DNA from: Istiophorus platypterus
Lineage: Eukaryota > Chordata > Actinopteri > Istiophoriformes > Istiophoridae
NCBI GenBank assembly: GCA_016859345.1
Contig: CM029121.1
Coordinates: 28,546,027-28,610,026, forward strand
Direction: 5' to 3'
Length of the DNA stretch: 64,000 bases
Both the position numbers and the translations under genes were made by a program. The notes under the pieces are model-generated. The model searched no databases, was not told where the DNA came from, and worked only from the letters and a program-made list of their open reading frames with translations. This document shows, one piece after another, positions 34,506 to 47,189 of this stretch. Position 1 is the stretch's first letter; the number at the start of each line of letters is the position of its first letter.

Positions 34506-37500
34506 AGCACATTTAGAGAGACAGGTAGAGAGGGAGAGAGACAGACAGAAAGAGTGACAGAGAAAGAGAAACAGAGAGAGAAAGATAGAGAGACAGCAAG
34601 AGAGACAGTGTGACAGAGAAAGAGACAGACAGACACAAAGAGAATCAGACAGAGAGACAGACAGGTAGAGAGCTCCTGACGGCAGCTCAGAGCAGGTCTA
34701 ACTTCCTGTTGACAGTGGGTGGAGCAGAGCAGCATCTGATTGGCTCAGAGACACAGAAACATCAGTTTCCTCTGAGCCACAGCTTCCTGTGCAACGGCGC
34801 TGACCCGAGACCAGCCCGTTTATTCTGAGCGCCGCGGTCTCACTGCGCCTCGCCTTCCAGAAACCACAGACAAAGACGGCCAGCCCTCTGCTCTCGCTCT
34901 CTCGCCACATGTACTCACAATTATTCCTCTCCTTGTCACACCCGCCGGTTCTGAGCCACACTCGCGTGTTTAATATATTTAGACTCTCGCTCTTCCCCAA
35001 AACTGACTCGACCATAGGTTTATTTCAGTCGCTATGGGAAACCTTCGCTTTTTCTTACATGTTCTGTTCTTGCAACCGATGAGGGACAGGTGTGAATGCG
35101 AGGAAAACTCTGAATTGAATGCTCCTGGACACGAGTTGGTTTCACAGGTTTGCTCAGCAGACACCGGATGAAGGAGGCAGCAGCTGGAACTGGGCTCAAT
35201 CTTGATGGTCTCGGCGCGACGTCCCTCATCATTTTGCAACCGACACCAAACCCACCAGAGACAAGGAAAGTGCAGGGGATTTCATTCGGACCAGAAATGA
35301 CGTTCGCCATTGCTACAACTCTCCACCCACCACTTGACACTAAGACTTTCATACCCTCACTGGAGGTTTGGCCACAAACTGTCAAATCGCAGGCATCTGG
35401 TGCATTCACAGAAACATTTTTACAGCTGCTGAAAAAACAAAAAGCACCGGGGGGGGGGGTGACACCAAGCCGCAGGTGAGTATTTCAGCGCTGAGCAGAT
35501 CAACATTTTACCAGCAATGAAGTCAGTTCATGCTTTCACTTCTCGTCTCTGAACGTCTGACAAGTTCAAACACTTTGTGCCGAACGTCTAATTTTCACCC
35601 CAGTTCCTGATGGGACAGCTTCACAGTTGTCCCAGTTATTAACAAGACCTACATCTCCTACATACATTTAGCAGGATTTTCTCGCTGTGTTTACTCCTCC
35701 AGTTCATACTGGACATTAAAGATCTGTCCTAGCGTGTCTCCAGCGTAGTAGAAACAGGACAATAATCCACAGTCCTTCTGTTTAAAAATATATTTTACAT
35801 TTTTCCTGAGGTCAACATGAGGCTTCAGCTGTCTGAGTTGGACAAATCAAGTCATATCCCAAATCTTTTTAAGGGTCAAATTAACTCCGACTACTTTTTC
35901 CTTGATGAGCTGAGAAGGAAGATTAAAAAGTCTTGAGATTTGATTTGATTTCTCCTCGTTAACTCTCGTCCTTCGGTCACGATGCCCCCCCCCATCCAGG
36001 ATGCCCAGGTGGCTGATGGGATCTCACAGCCCAGTGTGCTTCTGTGTCCCAAGAGGCCAATCGGAGGCCTCGTGCTGAGCATCAACACACAAACACACTA
36101 TTGTGCATTTGGCTGCGTCCTGCCAGATCAGAGGGGGCCAATAAATACTGATTTCTGTCTCGCCTCTGGGAACCAGCGGAGACCAGGACCGAGGACGAGA
36201 ACTCTGACTCCCCCTTGTTGGTGGTGAGGGACCAGAAATTAGAAAATTAGAGTCATATTTTCTAAATATGTCTCATATTAAAGTCTGCAGCCTTGTGTGG
36301 TGATTTCTTTAGTCTGTCTGCTGTAACCTGAAGCCAGAAGGATTCTAGATTTCTACATATGTATTCTTCTATAATGAGTGTTTTCCGTCTCTGTTTCAAA
36401 TTGCTGGTGGGTTGATCTATAACCATCGTGAGGGAGACTCGCCACTGCCTCCAACAGGGGTTCCACTGATATGGTTTCACTGGGGCTTGGTTCTAGGTCA
36501 CCGGTTCTGGACTCGTTAGGCTCCAGGGCCCCCACCCCCATACAACGTTCCACAATCTCGGTTTCGTTCCCAGAAGAAACAAAGCTCAGCGACACTGTTG
36601 TTCAATAAAAGACATGGTGGACGAGCTGAAACATTCCAAAGTCGACAGAACAACTGCAAAATGTACTAACAACTTGTATATGTGTGTCTGTGTGTGTTAA
36701 AGTGGGAACTTGTGTTATTTTTGATAACTTTGGGAAGAAGATGAGTGTTGTTCATACTTGAACAGCTGTACCCCCCCCCCCGACCACCACCACCACTCAA
36801 AACGTAGTAAAAGTCCTTTGTCCACAGTTTAGGTTTAATGGTTAATTAGTTTCTATTAGAATCAGTGCCATGTTCGTCTGGTCCATAAATCACTATTAAG
36901 TTATTACATGTGTTATTAATGTATTAACATCCACTTTTATTTTCTTGCTACATAAAACAGCGGAAACTTGTCAAGTTTATGTGCCAGGCGAAATGAAAAC
37001 AGGAAACTAACAAACGCCTCAATTCCACTGAACAAACAGTTTAAAAAGAAGATTCAATAAAAGGCTCAAAAGGATCTGATAAATTTTTTATAATCTAATG
37101 TGATTAGACAGAAAAACCGCTGACTCTGTTCTAACAAAGTGATCTGGGAACAGGGATTTTCCAAACCGTTTTTGCTAAAAATCACATATTAAAACATTTT
37201 ATAGTTAAAAATTCCAGCCTGACCAGGTGAGAGAGAATATTCTAGACTTTGTAAGATAAATTTTAAAAACCCTCTCTAAAGACATTTCATGACCTGCAGA
37301 GACCCTGTCTGTCTGTCTCTTTTTCTCTAACTGTCTCTCTCTCCATCTGTCTTTCTCTCTGGCTGTCTGTCTGTCTGTCTGTCTGCTTCTCCCTCTCTCT
37401 CTCTAAACGTGTCTCCCTCTGACTGTCTCTCCATCCCTCTCTCTCTCTTTCATTGTCTCTCTCTGTCTGTCTCTTTCTCCATCTGTGTCTCTGCCTGTCT

Positions 37501-37962
37501 GTCTCTCTGCCCGTCTGTCTGACCTCGTGCTGCCACACCTTGTGCTGTGCTAAGGACGGAACCAGGAAGGTTCCGGGTCAATGAGAAGCGACCAGCTTCT
37601 GGTTCAGACACGAGACCAATGTCATGAGTTTCTCTCAGACTCAAGCAAGTTGCCGAATGTGTGAAAGGAGCTTAAGGAGGATCAGGTCCTGAAGTCCAGC
37701 TTTTAATCAACACACCAACTTTTCCCTCTCAGCCAAGTGTGAAGAAATGTTTGTGATATTTTGACTTTTTTTAATTCCAAGAAGAAAATTGTGACAGCTT
37801 GTCACTCAGATGATCGTAGGAGGGTGAGAGTGTCTCTGAAATGCTTCAAATAGTGTGTGTGTGTGTGTGTTCAGATCATGCCAGTCACCACAGGTTGTGT
37901 GTGGGAATGAGACCATGTGTGCACAGTTCACCACACGTAGAGTTCACAGGATTTACTGGTAT

Positions 37963-37966
<4 letters not shown>

Positions 37967-38039
<73 letters not shown>
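37967..38039. repeat. Long perfect CA microsatellite
   Basis: About 36 uninterrupted CA units, the longest perfect dinucleotide run in the window. Confidence 0.95.
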
Positions 38040-39499
38040 ATCAGAGAAACGACTGTCTTGCCTCCCGCCTGCTCTGCAAAAGTGGGCGTTAGGCGTCACC
38101 ACCCGTGACTGTCACCGTGGCAACCCATCTGACATGCATGCACACACAAACACACAGTCATCAGAAAAAGGTCAACGCCCCCACCTCATCTCATCCCACC
38201 TTCCTCCACAGCCTGAGAATGAGCTCAGTCCTTTCACAACCACATCCCATGATTTTAACATGATGATTCTAAACAAGCACCGGGTCACAGAGGTCATAGT
38301 GGTTCACATGGGGGGTTAAGTAAAGAACATAAATAATACACAGTAACAACTACAATTATCAAACCCAAAGCTTCAACAGACAGAGGAACCAGTCACATGT
38401 TACACGGATGAAAAGTTTCTCACTCTTTCATACATGTTCCAGAGGATCATGGAGACACGGTGGGAGTCAGAGCCAGAGAGGAGACAAAAAACTCACCAAG
38501 CCTGATGAACGGAGCCAGGAAACGATGTCCGTGAAATTAGGTTAAAATGTTCAACGCAGCTGTTTCTGCATGTAAACGGTGCTTTTAAATCAGTTCCACC
38601 AAAAGACTCCAGCTGATTCATTAAAATCCAACTCAACAGTGTATAAAAAAATCCCCAAACAAAACAGGATCTGTTAAATCATCCGCTTGCTGCTATATCG
38701 AAGGGTTCAGCTCATCGTGGCTTAATGTCCAAGCTGCAGATGCATTTCTCCAAATCATCCTTCATCTGGATCTGGTCTCCAGGTCCACATGATGAAACCA
38801 AGTCCGGTACTCCCTCTCTTTTAGCCTCCGGTTTTAGTCTCTACCACAGTGAATGTGCCACAAAACCAAAACTATGAGCTAAAACGGGCCGAAAAAAAGG
38901 GTTAAAAGAAAAAATTCTGAATGAAAGAGCCTCGAAGAAAAACGTGTTTGGTGGGATGATTGACAGGTGTCTACAGCGATCTCACTTTGCTTAATGACCT
39001 CGGATCCACACACAAACGACAAGGTCAGACTCCACAACCTGTCCGTCAAAACTCCGCCATCCTGGGCCGCCAGAAAAACAAACCCAGACCCTGAGGTGGA
39101 AAAGAAAAGTGAAGTCAGACTTTAGCACAGCGACGACTTTCAGGTGGCAGCTGCTTCAGGAATCGTCCTTCAAAACACAACAAGAAGAAAGCTGGATGTA
39201 AAAAGTCCCCCAACAACGAGGGAAACCTGGACCAGCACAGATCCACAGACTGGGAGCTGCGCTACAGTTTCCTGTGGTTAGGTGTGTGTTAGCATGGTTG
39301 CTAATCCTGTAACAGAAGCCCCCTGTCATGAGAAAGTACTCAGACGGACTAATGCAATTACAGCCAGAGACAGAGACAGAGCTGCTGGATGCGTTTCCTC
39401 TGCTGGGGTCACGTCCGTGGATCCGACTAAGAAAACGCTCGTTGCTCATCGTCATCAGTCAGAAAACAAACGTTTGCCTGCTGAGGGCTGGTTTATTTA

Positions 39500-39590
39500 A
39501 AATCAGTAGGGTTCATCCTCTAGGGAACCCGAGTTTCTGCACAAAACTCCCCGCCAATCCATCTAATGGTCGTTGTTATATTTCACTTTG
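39500..39590. repeat. Dispersed teleost repeat, CATCCTC..GGGAACC family, fragment
   Basis: GGTTCATCCTCTAGGGAACC followed by TCTGCACAAAACT and CCAATCCATCTAATGG matches the tail of the family at 34225-34505. Confidence 0.6.
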
Positions 39591-40700
39591 CAAAAGAGCT
39601 GTGATATAACAAACCTCCCTGACCCCAAAATGATGCATTGAAAACCATATCTCTACAAACAAACAGCTCAAGTTACAGCTTTTATAATAAGATAAAAAAC
39701 AGAAAAATGCTTTTATTTTCACTTGGTAAAAGACTTAAAACGCTTGTTAAAACGCAGATTTTCCCCCAAAGCGACAACAGAAACAATTTCAGGCAGCGTA
39801 AACTGTGTGTGAGCTGCATATTAAAAACAGCATCAAGGAGTAAACAAGCTGCTTATGGTGCATAAGAGGGATTAAAGCCGTTACCGGCGGCCGGTAAGCA
39901 ACCGTGGTCAGAGACACAGTGGAATACACTCAGGCTGAAACTTGACGTGGAGTTTGTGACAAGAGGTCATGGTGGTTGGGGGGGGCGCGATTGTACAGCA
40001 CACAGAAAAAAGTTAGAAAAAGTTTGTTATTGTTTTTATCGTTGACTCACTTGTTCAAAGTCTTCACACCTTTAGCTCTAGAAATGTTTTTGTTTTTCAG
40101 GTTAACCACCCCCGTCATCAGCCCCCATCTTCACCCCCCCACACACACAAACACACTCTGGTTTACTCCTGGTTTTATATGAAGCTGAAGCCGCCAGTTT
40201 TTCTAGTCGACCAAATGACTCATTTCTAACTCAGATTCAAACTGCATCAGCCCCCTGTTCTCTCTCTCTGGGTTCAGAGCCTGGAACCCAGAACCTGACT
40301 GGTCCTCTTTTGTGGATCTGTCCCTGTTTGGCTGGTGGATTAGGCGGTTCCAACCAAACCTGCTGGACTGTCTGGGCCTGACACCTCGTGATCTACATGT
40401 GGTCACCCACAGGAAAGAACGTACCAGACACCAAACCACCAAGTGGCACCAGCGTGAAAGGCTAAGCAGCAGCAGCTGGTTACTGTTAAAAGGTCTGTTG
40501 AGTCATCTGCCTGCAGACAGAACACAGGGAACAACAAGGCCCTCTGGTCCATCTACAGGACCACAACTACTTTCCAGGTCCACCTAAAAACCCTAAACCT
40601 GATCCTAAGTCTACAAACCCTGAACAAGCGGTGGGTCCATCTGCAACAACTAACCCACCTCTAAACCCATCTACAAGACCCAAACCTGTTGCTCCGTGTA

Positions 40701-40905
40701 GGTCAATCCTCCGACCCTAAACCACCTGCGGGTCTATCCTAGGATCCTAGACCACCTGCAGGCAATCCTTGGACCCTAGACCACCTGCAGGTCAATCCTC
40801 GGACCCTAGACCACCTGCAGGCAATCCTCGGACCCTAGACCACCTGCAGGCAATCCTCGGACCCTAGACCACCTGCAGGTCAATCCTCGGACCCTAGACC
40901 ACCTG
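40701..40905. repeat. 29-30 bp minisatellite
   Basis: About seven copies of a unit containing GACCCTAGACCACCTGCAGG and CAATCCTCG, alternating GGCAATCC and GGTCAATCC variants. It lies 0.3 kb downstream of the putative first prr5l exon, in the intron. Confidence 0.9.
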
Positions 40906-41171
40906 GGAGACTCCAACTGAGCTGGTCTATTCTTGTGTAACGGATTGTGAACTACCTGCGGGTCTCTGAACCACCTCCAAGTCCTTTTACAGGGACTCTT
41001 AACTTTTTTGTTGTTTGCTACTTTTCTTTCTTTTTTTCCACTCGTCTAAGTTTCAAGTTAGTTTCTGAGTTTCCAGGAACATGTTCCAGCGTTTTCCTTC
41101 ACGGATTCTGAAGCGCGTTTTCATGGGACGGCTAAACAACGCGGGACCAGGTGAAGTGTCCACAAACTCAC

Positions 41172-41510
41172 CTGTGTAGAGCCGCTTCACTTCAGTGTCT
41201 GTCCGACGCGCAGATGCGTCCTCGGTCCTCGGGGACTCGACGGAGCAGCGGAGACCGCGGCTCAGCTCCGCCGGCAGCTCCGCCTCCTCCTCGGCGGCGG
41301 CATCGCTCCGGTTCCAGCGCCGACGAACTAAGAGCAAAGACCCGCAAAGACCCGCAAAGAGCCGCAAAGAGCCGCAAAGAGCCGCGGAGTCCGACCACGT
41401 CCCCCGGTCAGAGGCTCACAGCGACGGGCTCGGACACGACTCTGAGACCGCGCTTCGCCTCGGCTCTATTCAACGGTCGGAGGCTAACAAGCTAAAAAGC
41501 TAACCACCGC
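41172..41510 (-). promoter_or_regulatory. prr5l: prr5l 5' untranslated exon and CpG-rich promoter
   Basis: A CpG-dense block ends with a consensus donor (CTACACAG then GTGAGT on the minus strand; exon 3' end at 41172). An ETS-type ACTTCCGC motif at 41512-41519 and GCTAAC-rich sequence lie upstream of it. This fits a first, probably noncoding, exon and promoter for prr5l, 8 kb before its first coding exon. A long open frame runs through it, so an N-terminal coding role cannot be excluded. The transcription start was not determined. Confidence 0.6.
41334..41390. repeat. 11-bp GCAAAGA(C/G)CC tandem repeat
   Basis: Five near-identical 11-bp units built on CCGCAAAGAGC lie in the CpG-rich putative first exon of prr5l. 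Confidence 0.8.
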
Positions 41511-41519
41511 CACTTCCGC

Positions 41520-44500
41520 TCAGCGCCTTCAAAGCAAAAGACGGCCTGTCTCCGTGGAGGGTTCTTACCGGTCGCGGTATAAAAACAGCAGTTGTTTACT
41601 AGAACTGTACTGAAAAACAAGTTGTTTTTTCTTTTTGTTTTTCTGTTTGTTTAATATCACAGTGGAAATAAAGACAGGTTTCAATTAATAAACCCGCGTT
41701 ATTGCAATTAACTGCAACTGTGGAAATTAAGTGAGTAGATTTAGTGTAAAGGCCCATCAGGTCAGTCTCAGCCCAGGCTGGATTATAAAACGGGTAAAGT
41801 TTAGTACACGTGGGTCCAAACTACCTGGAGCTCTGTCCACAGACCTTAGACTAGCACTGGGTCCATCTACGAGACCTGAACTATACATGGGCCACGGTGT
41901 AGGACGTCTACAGACTCTGAAACACATGGGGATCCATCTGACTTTTCACATATGAAAGTATTTTTCTCATTACATATTTATTCCTCGGGAAGAGGAATAA
42001 TTAAAAAATAAATATGATATAATAATAAATATATTTAGCTCATTTGTTGTAAAGTTTCATATCTCATGAAACAGCCTCAATTTATAGGTGTAAATAATGA
42101 AACATTCTACATAACGCACACTTTAATGTTGACACTAATACGTAGGTGCTTTAACTCAGTAGAATTATAGAAACAGGACCTGCACTGTGGAACTGGTTCT
42201 TTTACCAAAATAAAAGTCCAGTCAGCATCAGCGACAGCTCCACATCCAGAAATGTGAAATTTGTCAAGAAGCAAGCAGATAACTCAAAATTAGACACATA
42301 CAGAGAGTAAATCCTCCAAAAATAAATAAAGACCTATTGTTATGTCATACACTTTCTAACTGCAACACTTGTGGCATGTTAATATAAACCCATAAAAATA
42401 TTGAAGACAGGACCCCCCCCCACCCCCCACCCAGGGATCAATACAGTTATCTCAGACGATCTTAAATATTTATGCAGGTTTAAATGGGCCCATTCTTTCT
42501 TAAATAAAACAAATTTCCCAGGAAGTGGACCCAAACTGATGCTATCACCACGCAGATTTCCTCCGGTCTCTTTGTGCCACGAGCCGAGTGTCTCTGTGTT
42601 TGTGTGGCCTGAGAGCAGGAACTGACTAACGTCTGGGTTTCTCTGGGACAGGATCTGCCGTGGTGAACACGTTGCCTGGCAAGGGCTCTGTGTTTGGGAG
42701 CCTCCTCCAACCAGTAAACAACAATTACAGAGCAGCTCCGGCTTATTTTGGCCGACGGCCGTGGGAACCGACCGACTTTTCTCTCTCTGTGCTCACATCA
42801 TCATGTTCATTTTCAGCAGAACCTGAGTTTCTTCAGCATTTCAAAGTCACTGTGATCACAACAGTTTCTGCATAAATCTTTTTTTTTTTCATTTTATTGA
42901 TTATCATTGTTATTTTTGTGCTGGTGCGTTTGATTGTATTTTTCAATTTGGTCAACATTTGTTCATTTAAAATACGGTTTATATTCAGGCTTCGTTTTCA
43001 ATTTATCTTCTGATTACTTTCTGAATGAACCAGAGTCTGAAGAACAGTCACAGATTTCATGTACTGACATGTTCTCACACCGAAAAAGATCCTTTCTGGC
43101 AGTTTTGTTGGAAAAACGACTGAAATGATCGATCAATCATCAAAATAATCACCAATTTTTATTTTCTTCTCATCTACTAATCTATCAGTTGATGCAGCCA
43201 TGTGCTTGTCGTCTGTTCATCTGAAACACTCATTCATACAGAAACAACTTTTTCTTCTCTGGTTCATCGCATCAGAAAAATAACTATACTTTTACTGTGA
43301 AGGAGATCCAGTCAGTTCCGGTGTAGCTGTGATTTCAGCTTGACACACACTGGGTCAGAATGAATATTCATGATGTGTCACATCTGAACATGAGAAGAAG
43401 CTGAAGCATGAAAACAATAGTGAAAGCAGCAGAGTCACTTCACACTTCTGCTCCACTAACGAACTTTTTGGATGGAAAAATACTGAACTTTTTACTGCAG
43501 TTGTTACTTTTCAGACGAATATTTTACGATAAAAACTTGTCTAATTCTTTTTGGTTCAACAACTCACAGACACCAGTGAGTGGTTGAGTCCCTTCGTCCC
43601 TGGTTTCAGACTATCAGATGTTTTCAATTTGTTTCATTTCAGTCACTGATCAAATCATCAAATATTTCACTGGAAATCAAAGATCAGAAAAAAGTCCACA
43701 AACTGAATCCAGATCAGCCAACCAGAACTTGGTCTCCCACAAAGCATCTGACGACCCCTGAGGTTTACCTGATGACCCTCTGGAGGGCCCCGACCCTCAG
43801 GTTGGGAAACAGTGGACTAAACCATCCACCTGTATATAAAGTAGTTAAATCAGCTCCAACAGTAAAATGCTGCTGAAGCCTCCATGACTCAGGATCAATG
43901 ATCTGATCAGAGATCAGTCACATGAGGCAGGTTGCTGCACAATCAGGTAATTTTACTGTGATCCTGGGACGACAGGAAGCACTTTTACTGTGATGCTGAA
44001 TCTTCATGGAGCTGACAACACTCCTCCGTCGCTGTTAATCCCATTTACTGTTCAGATCATTTCAAACTGTTGTTTTTTTTATTCAAAATCTATTTTCCAT
44101 GTCAGAGTGACGAGCAGCAGTCTGAGGTCAAAACTCTGTTTAAAGGGTCAGTTCACCCAAACACATTTAAACGGACAGTCACTGTTTATTACACTGAACC
44201 AGGTGTGAACAGAAAGTTTGGCTCATTTTCTACAAATTTGCAATTATTATTTCTTTAATTCAGACCAAACTGTTGTAAAACATTCTATGATAATTTAAGT
44301 GAAAGAGGAAAACAAGGGTCTCTTCAACACAAAATTACTCCTGAAACTGTCAAACTTTAAAACTTAAACAAGCATTTCCTCCTTTTTCCACTGTTTCTGT
44401 TTTTACAGCCGATATAAAATGTAAAACACTGGCAGATAATGTCACTGTGACTGTGGCTGTGCCTCCTGATGTAAAAACCCAGACCAGAGCTGCTCTTCTC

Positions 44501-46759
44501 AATGAGGCTGAGCTTCCTGGAGGCCTCTGCTGGGTCCCAGACCGGGGACCAGTCTTCGGGTCTCAGGTCTGGGACCGTGCAGCAGAGAACCCCTTAACTA
44601 CCTGCTGTTGGTGAGTAACCGGACGGAGTGAGGACATTTCTCAGACTTATCATCAATAATGATGATCTTTAATCGCCATGAGAGGCTCAAAGCAGCTGAA
44701 ACGAATCCGGTCAGATTGATTTTAAAGCCTTCACTATGAGTGGAGGCCTGTTGTGTTTGTGTTTTGTTGTGTGTCCTCGAGGCTCCAACGCACGTTTTGA
44801 ATCAGTTTCCTTCCTCGTGTAAGTTTTTTTGAAATGTTCTGTCAACTCATTGCTGAACGTGTTTCGGCTCGTTGTTTATCTGTTCACTGCTCTGGCTCAG
44901 TCTCATACAGTTGGCAGATGTTTTAAGAGGAACATCTGTAAACAGCCACCGTCCACTGACGGACCCAGTCAGAGACCAGCTGGTGAACATGGTGGAGCAT
45001 TTAGCAGCTAAAGAGCCGGAAGTTTGACCTCAGGTGCTGGTGCAGACCAAAACCGGAGCTAAAAGTAGAGGGAGTCCTGGACCTAGACTCATCCGGTGAA
45101 ACAGAGACCATATCCAGATGAGGGATGATGCTGATGTGTAACATCTGGATGTCGTAATAAAGAACAAGTTCGTCTTATCAGCCTAAAATGTGATGATCTG
45201 TCATTGTTGTTTTCATAACTTGTGTCTGCTGATAAAACAAGTGTTACTGTGGGTTTAAAGGAAAATGTGGATCATACAGTAAATACTTATTAGTATTTAT
45301 TATTAAGTTCATTTCAATGAACTTTTTTTTCATCTCCCAGCATCATCTCCTTTCTGCTGATCATTTAACAAGTTTGGTTGTCTTTTTCTCAGCTGATGCT
45401 GCAGATTGTTGTGTGATTTCTTCCTCCACTAAAGCAATGACTGTAAACTCTTCGATGTCTGGAAAAAATAAAAAAACTTTTACTGCAGTAGGTCCCAGTT
45501 CTGATAAGTGTGGACCTTTCCTGCCTGTTCTCCTCAGTAATGTTTTAGTAAGCATTGAGCACAGAACATTAAAGCCTGAGTGGAGCAACACTGAATGATC
45601 AGCACCTCACTGACCTGATTTAAACATGAGGATTTTTAGATTCATATCTGGTTAATGTCATCCTCCCGGAAAAACACTGACATCTGCTATTGTTGGATAT
45701 TTCATGTTAGGGAACGATCACTTCTGAGAGTTAAAAACTAAAACCACAGTCAGAAAGTTGCTGTATTAAAAGCCAGTGCAGCAGATTCCACAGCGGAGGA
45801 GAAGCAAACGTGGACAGAATATTAATCACTCCCTCAATGCGTTTGGCCTCCTGGGACTCAGCATGTGGACTGGATGTGGGTTTGTGGCGGACCTGGCTAG
45901 TCAGACCAGAGACCAGAGACCAGGAACAAGGGACCAGAGATAAGGGACCAGAGACCAGAGATCCGGGACCAAAGACCGAGGACCAGAGACCAGGCACCAG
46001 AGACCAGGCAACAGGAACCAGAGACAAGAGACCAGGGACCATTGACAAGAGACCAGGGACCAGAGACCAGGGACTAGAGACCAGGGACCAGAGACCAGAG
46101 ACCAGGAACCAGAGACCAGGAACCAGAGACAAGAGACAAGAGTACAGGGACCAGGGACCAGGGACCAGAGACCAGGGACAAGAGACCAAGGACCAGGGAC
46201 CAGAAACCAGAGACCAGAGACCAGGGACAAGAGACCAGAAACCAGGGACCAGAGACCAGGAACCAGAGACCAGGGACCAGGGACCAGAGCAGAGACCAGG
46301 GACCAGAGACCAGGGACCAGGGACAAGAGACCAGAGACCAGAGACAGGGGACCAGAGACAAGGGACCAGGAACCAGAGACCAGAGACCAGAGACCAGAAA
46401 CCAGGAACCAGAGCCCAGAGCCCAGAGACCAGGGACCAGGAACCAGAGACCAGGGACCAGAGACAAGGGACAAGGGACCAGGGACCAGGGACCAGAGACC
46501 AGAGACCAGGAACCAGGGACCAGAGACCAGAGACCAGGGACCAGGGACCAGGGACAAAAGACCAGAGACCAGAGACAAGGGACCAGGGACCAGGGACCAG
46601 GGACCAGGGTTGCTGAGCCTCCATTACACCGTTGATGGAGATCAACTCTCCCAGGGTTCTACTGTGGAAAAGTGACACCAGTGATTTATGTTTTAAATCA
46701 TTTGCCTCCAAAAATTTGGAACATGGACAGAGTTTAACAGTCAGAGAAGCTTGGTCTGG
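41520..46759. other. Intergenic DNA between prr5l and the glutaminase-like gene
   Basis: No gene was recognised. It includes repeat fragments at 43125-43205 and 43470-43550, a GGTCAGTTCACC motif at 44146, and the 7-bp satellite at 45901-46612. The block near 42.66-42.80 kb is more complex and could be conserved noncoding DNA. Confidence 0.45.
45901..46612. repeat. 7-bp satellite (GGGACCA/GAGACCA)n
   Basis: About 100 heptamer units built on GACCAGG and GACCAGA. Because seven is not a multiple of three, every frame cycles through the same heptapeptide. This explains the long open frames on both strands here. Confidence 0.95.
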
Positions 46760-46765
46760 TTTATT
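46760..46765 (-). terminator. Candidate poly-A signal of the glutaminase-like gene
   Basis: TTTATT on + reads AATAAA on the minus strand, 425 bp after the stop codon. A second such word at 46918-46923 lies inside a dispersed repeat, so the true site is uncertain. Confidence 0.35.
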
Positions 46766-46809
46766 TTTCTGGGTCGGGGCAAAAGCGAACCATTATTTTT
46801 AACTATCAG

Positions 46810-47000
46810 TTCCTCTGCTGATTATTTTCACAGTTGATTTTGAATAATTTGGTCAATAAAAAAAACAAAAAATATTCATCACAATATCCTGGAATCCAGG
46901 GTGAAGACTTTAGATGTTTTATTTTGTCAAACAAACAGTCCAAAACCCCAAAATATTAAATTTATAGTCATGGAAGAGGAGAAAAACCCTCACTTTTTGA
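46810..47000. repeat. Dispersed teleost repeat, GATTAATCGATTA-type family
   Basis: Contains TGATTATTTTCACAGTTGAT and ATATCCTGGAATCCAGGGTG in family order, in the 3' flank of the glutaminase-like gene. Confidence 0.6.
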
Positions 47001-47189
47001 ACGAGCAAATAATATTTTTCTTTAAAAGACTTAAATGATCATTTGAATCATTATGTAAATGAAACCCAGACCCCTTCTGTCCATGATCAAGATCTGAGGA
47101 TGGTTCTGGTTTCAGTCAATTTCCCAGTTTAACCCCCTGAAGCAGCTTTTTTTGAACAGGTCCCAGGTCATTTGTGGTCGTGTGTGTGG

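Larger units (their letters stand above)
33313..41171 (-). other. First intron of prr5l
   Basis: No coding exon was recognised. It holds repeats at 33818-33995, 34225-34505 and 39500-39590, GA-rich (34508-34672) and CT-rich (37301-37524) arrays, a (CA)34-type array at 37967-38039, and a minisatellite at 40701-40905. Higher-complexity blocks near 34.78-35.03 kb and 35.98-36.2 kb could be conserved noncoding elements. Confidence 0.45.

Noticed and set aside
41053..41503. Several 68-114 aa frames in both directions
   Set aside because: GC-rich first-exon and promoter region of prr5l; the frames lack family resemblance and are explained by low stop density.
45731..46711. 326-aa minus-strand and 268-aa plus-strand open frames
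   Set aside because: Both are produced by the 7-bp satellite; the peptides are monotonous SLVPGLW/TRDQGPE repeats with no conserved domain.
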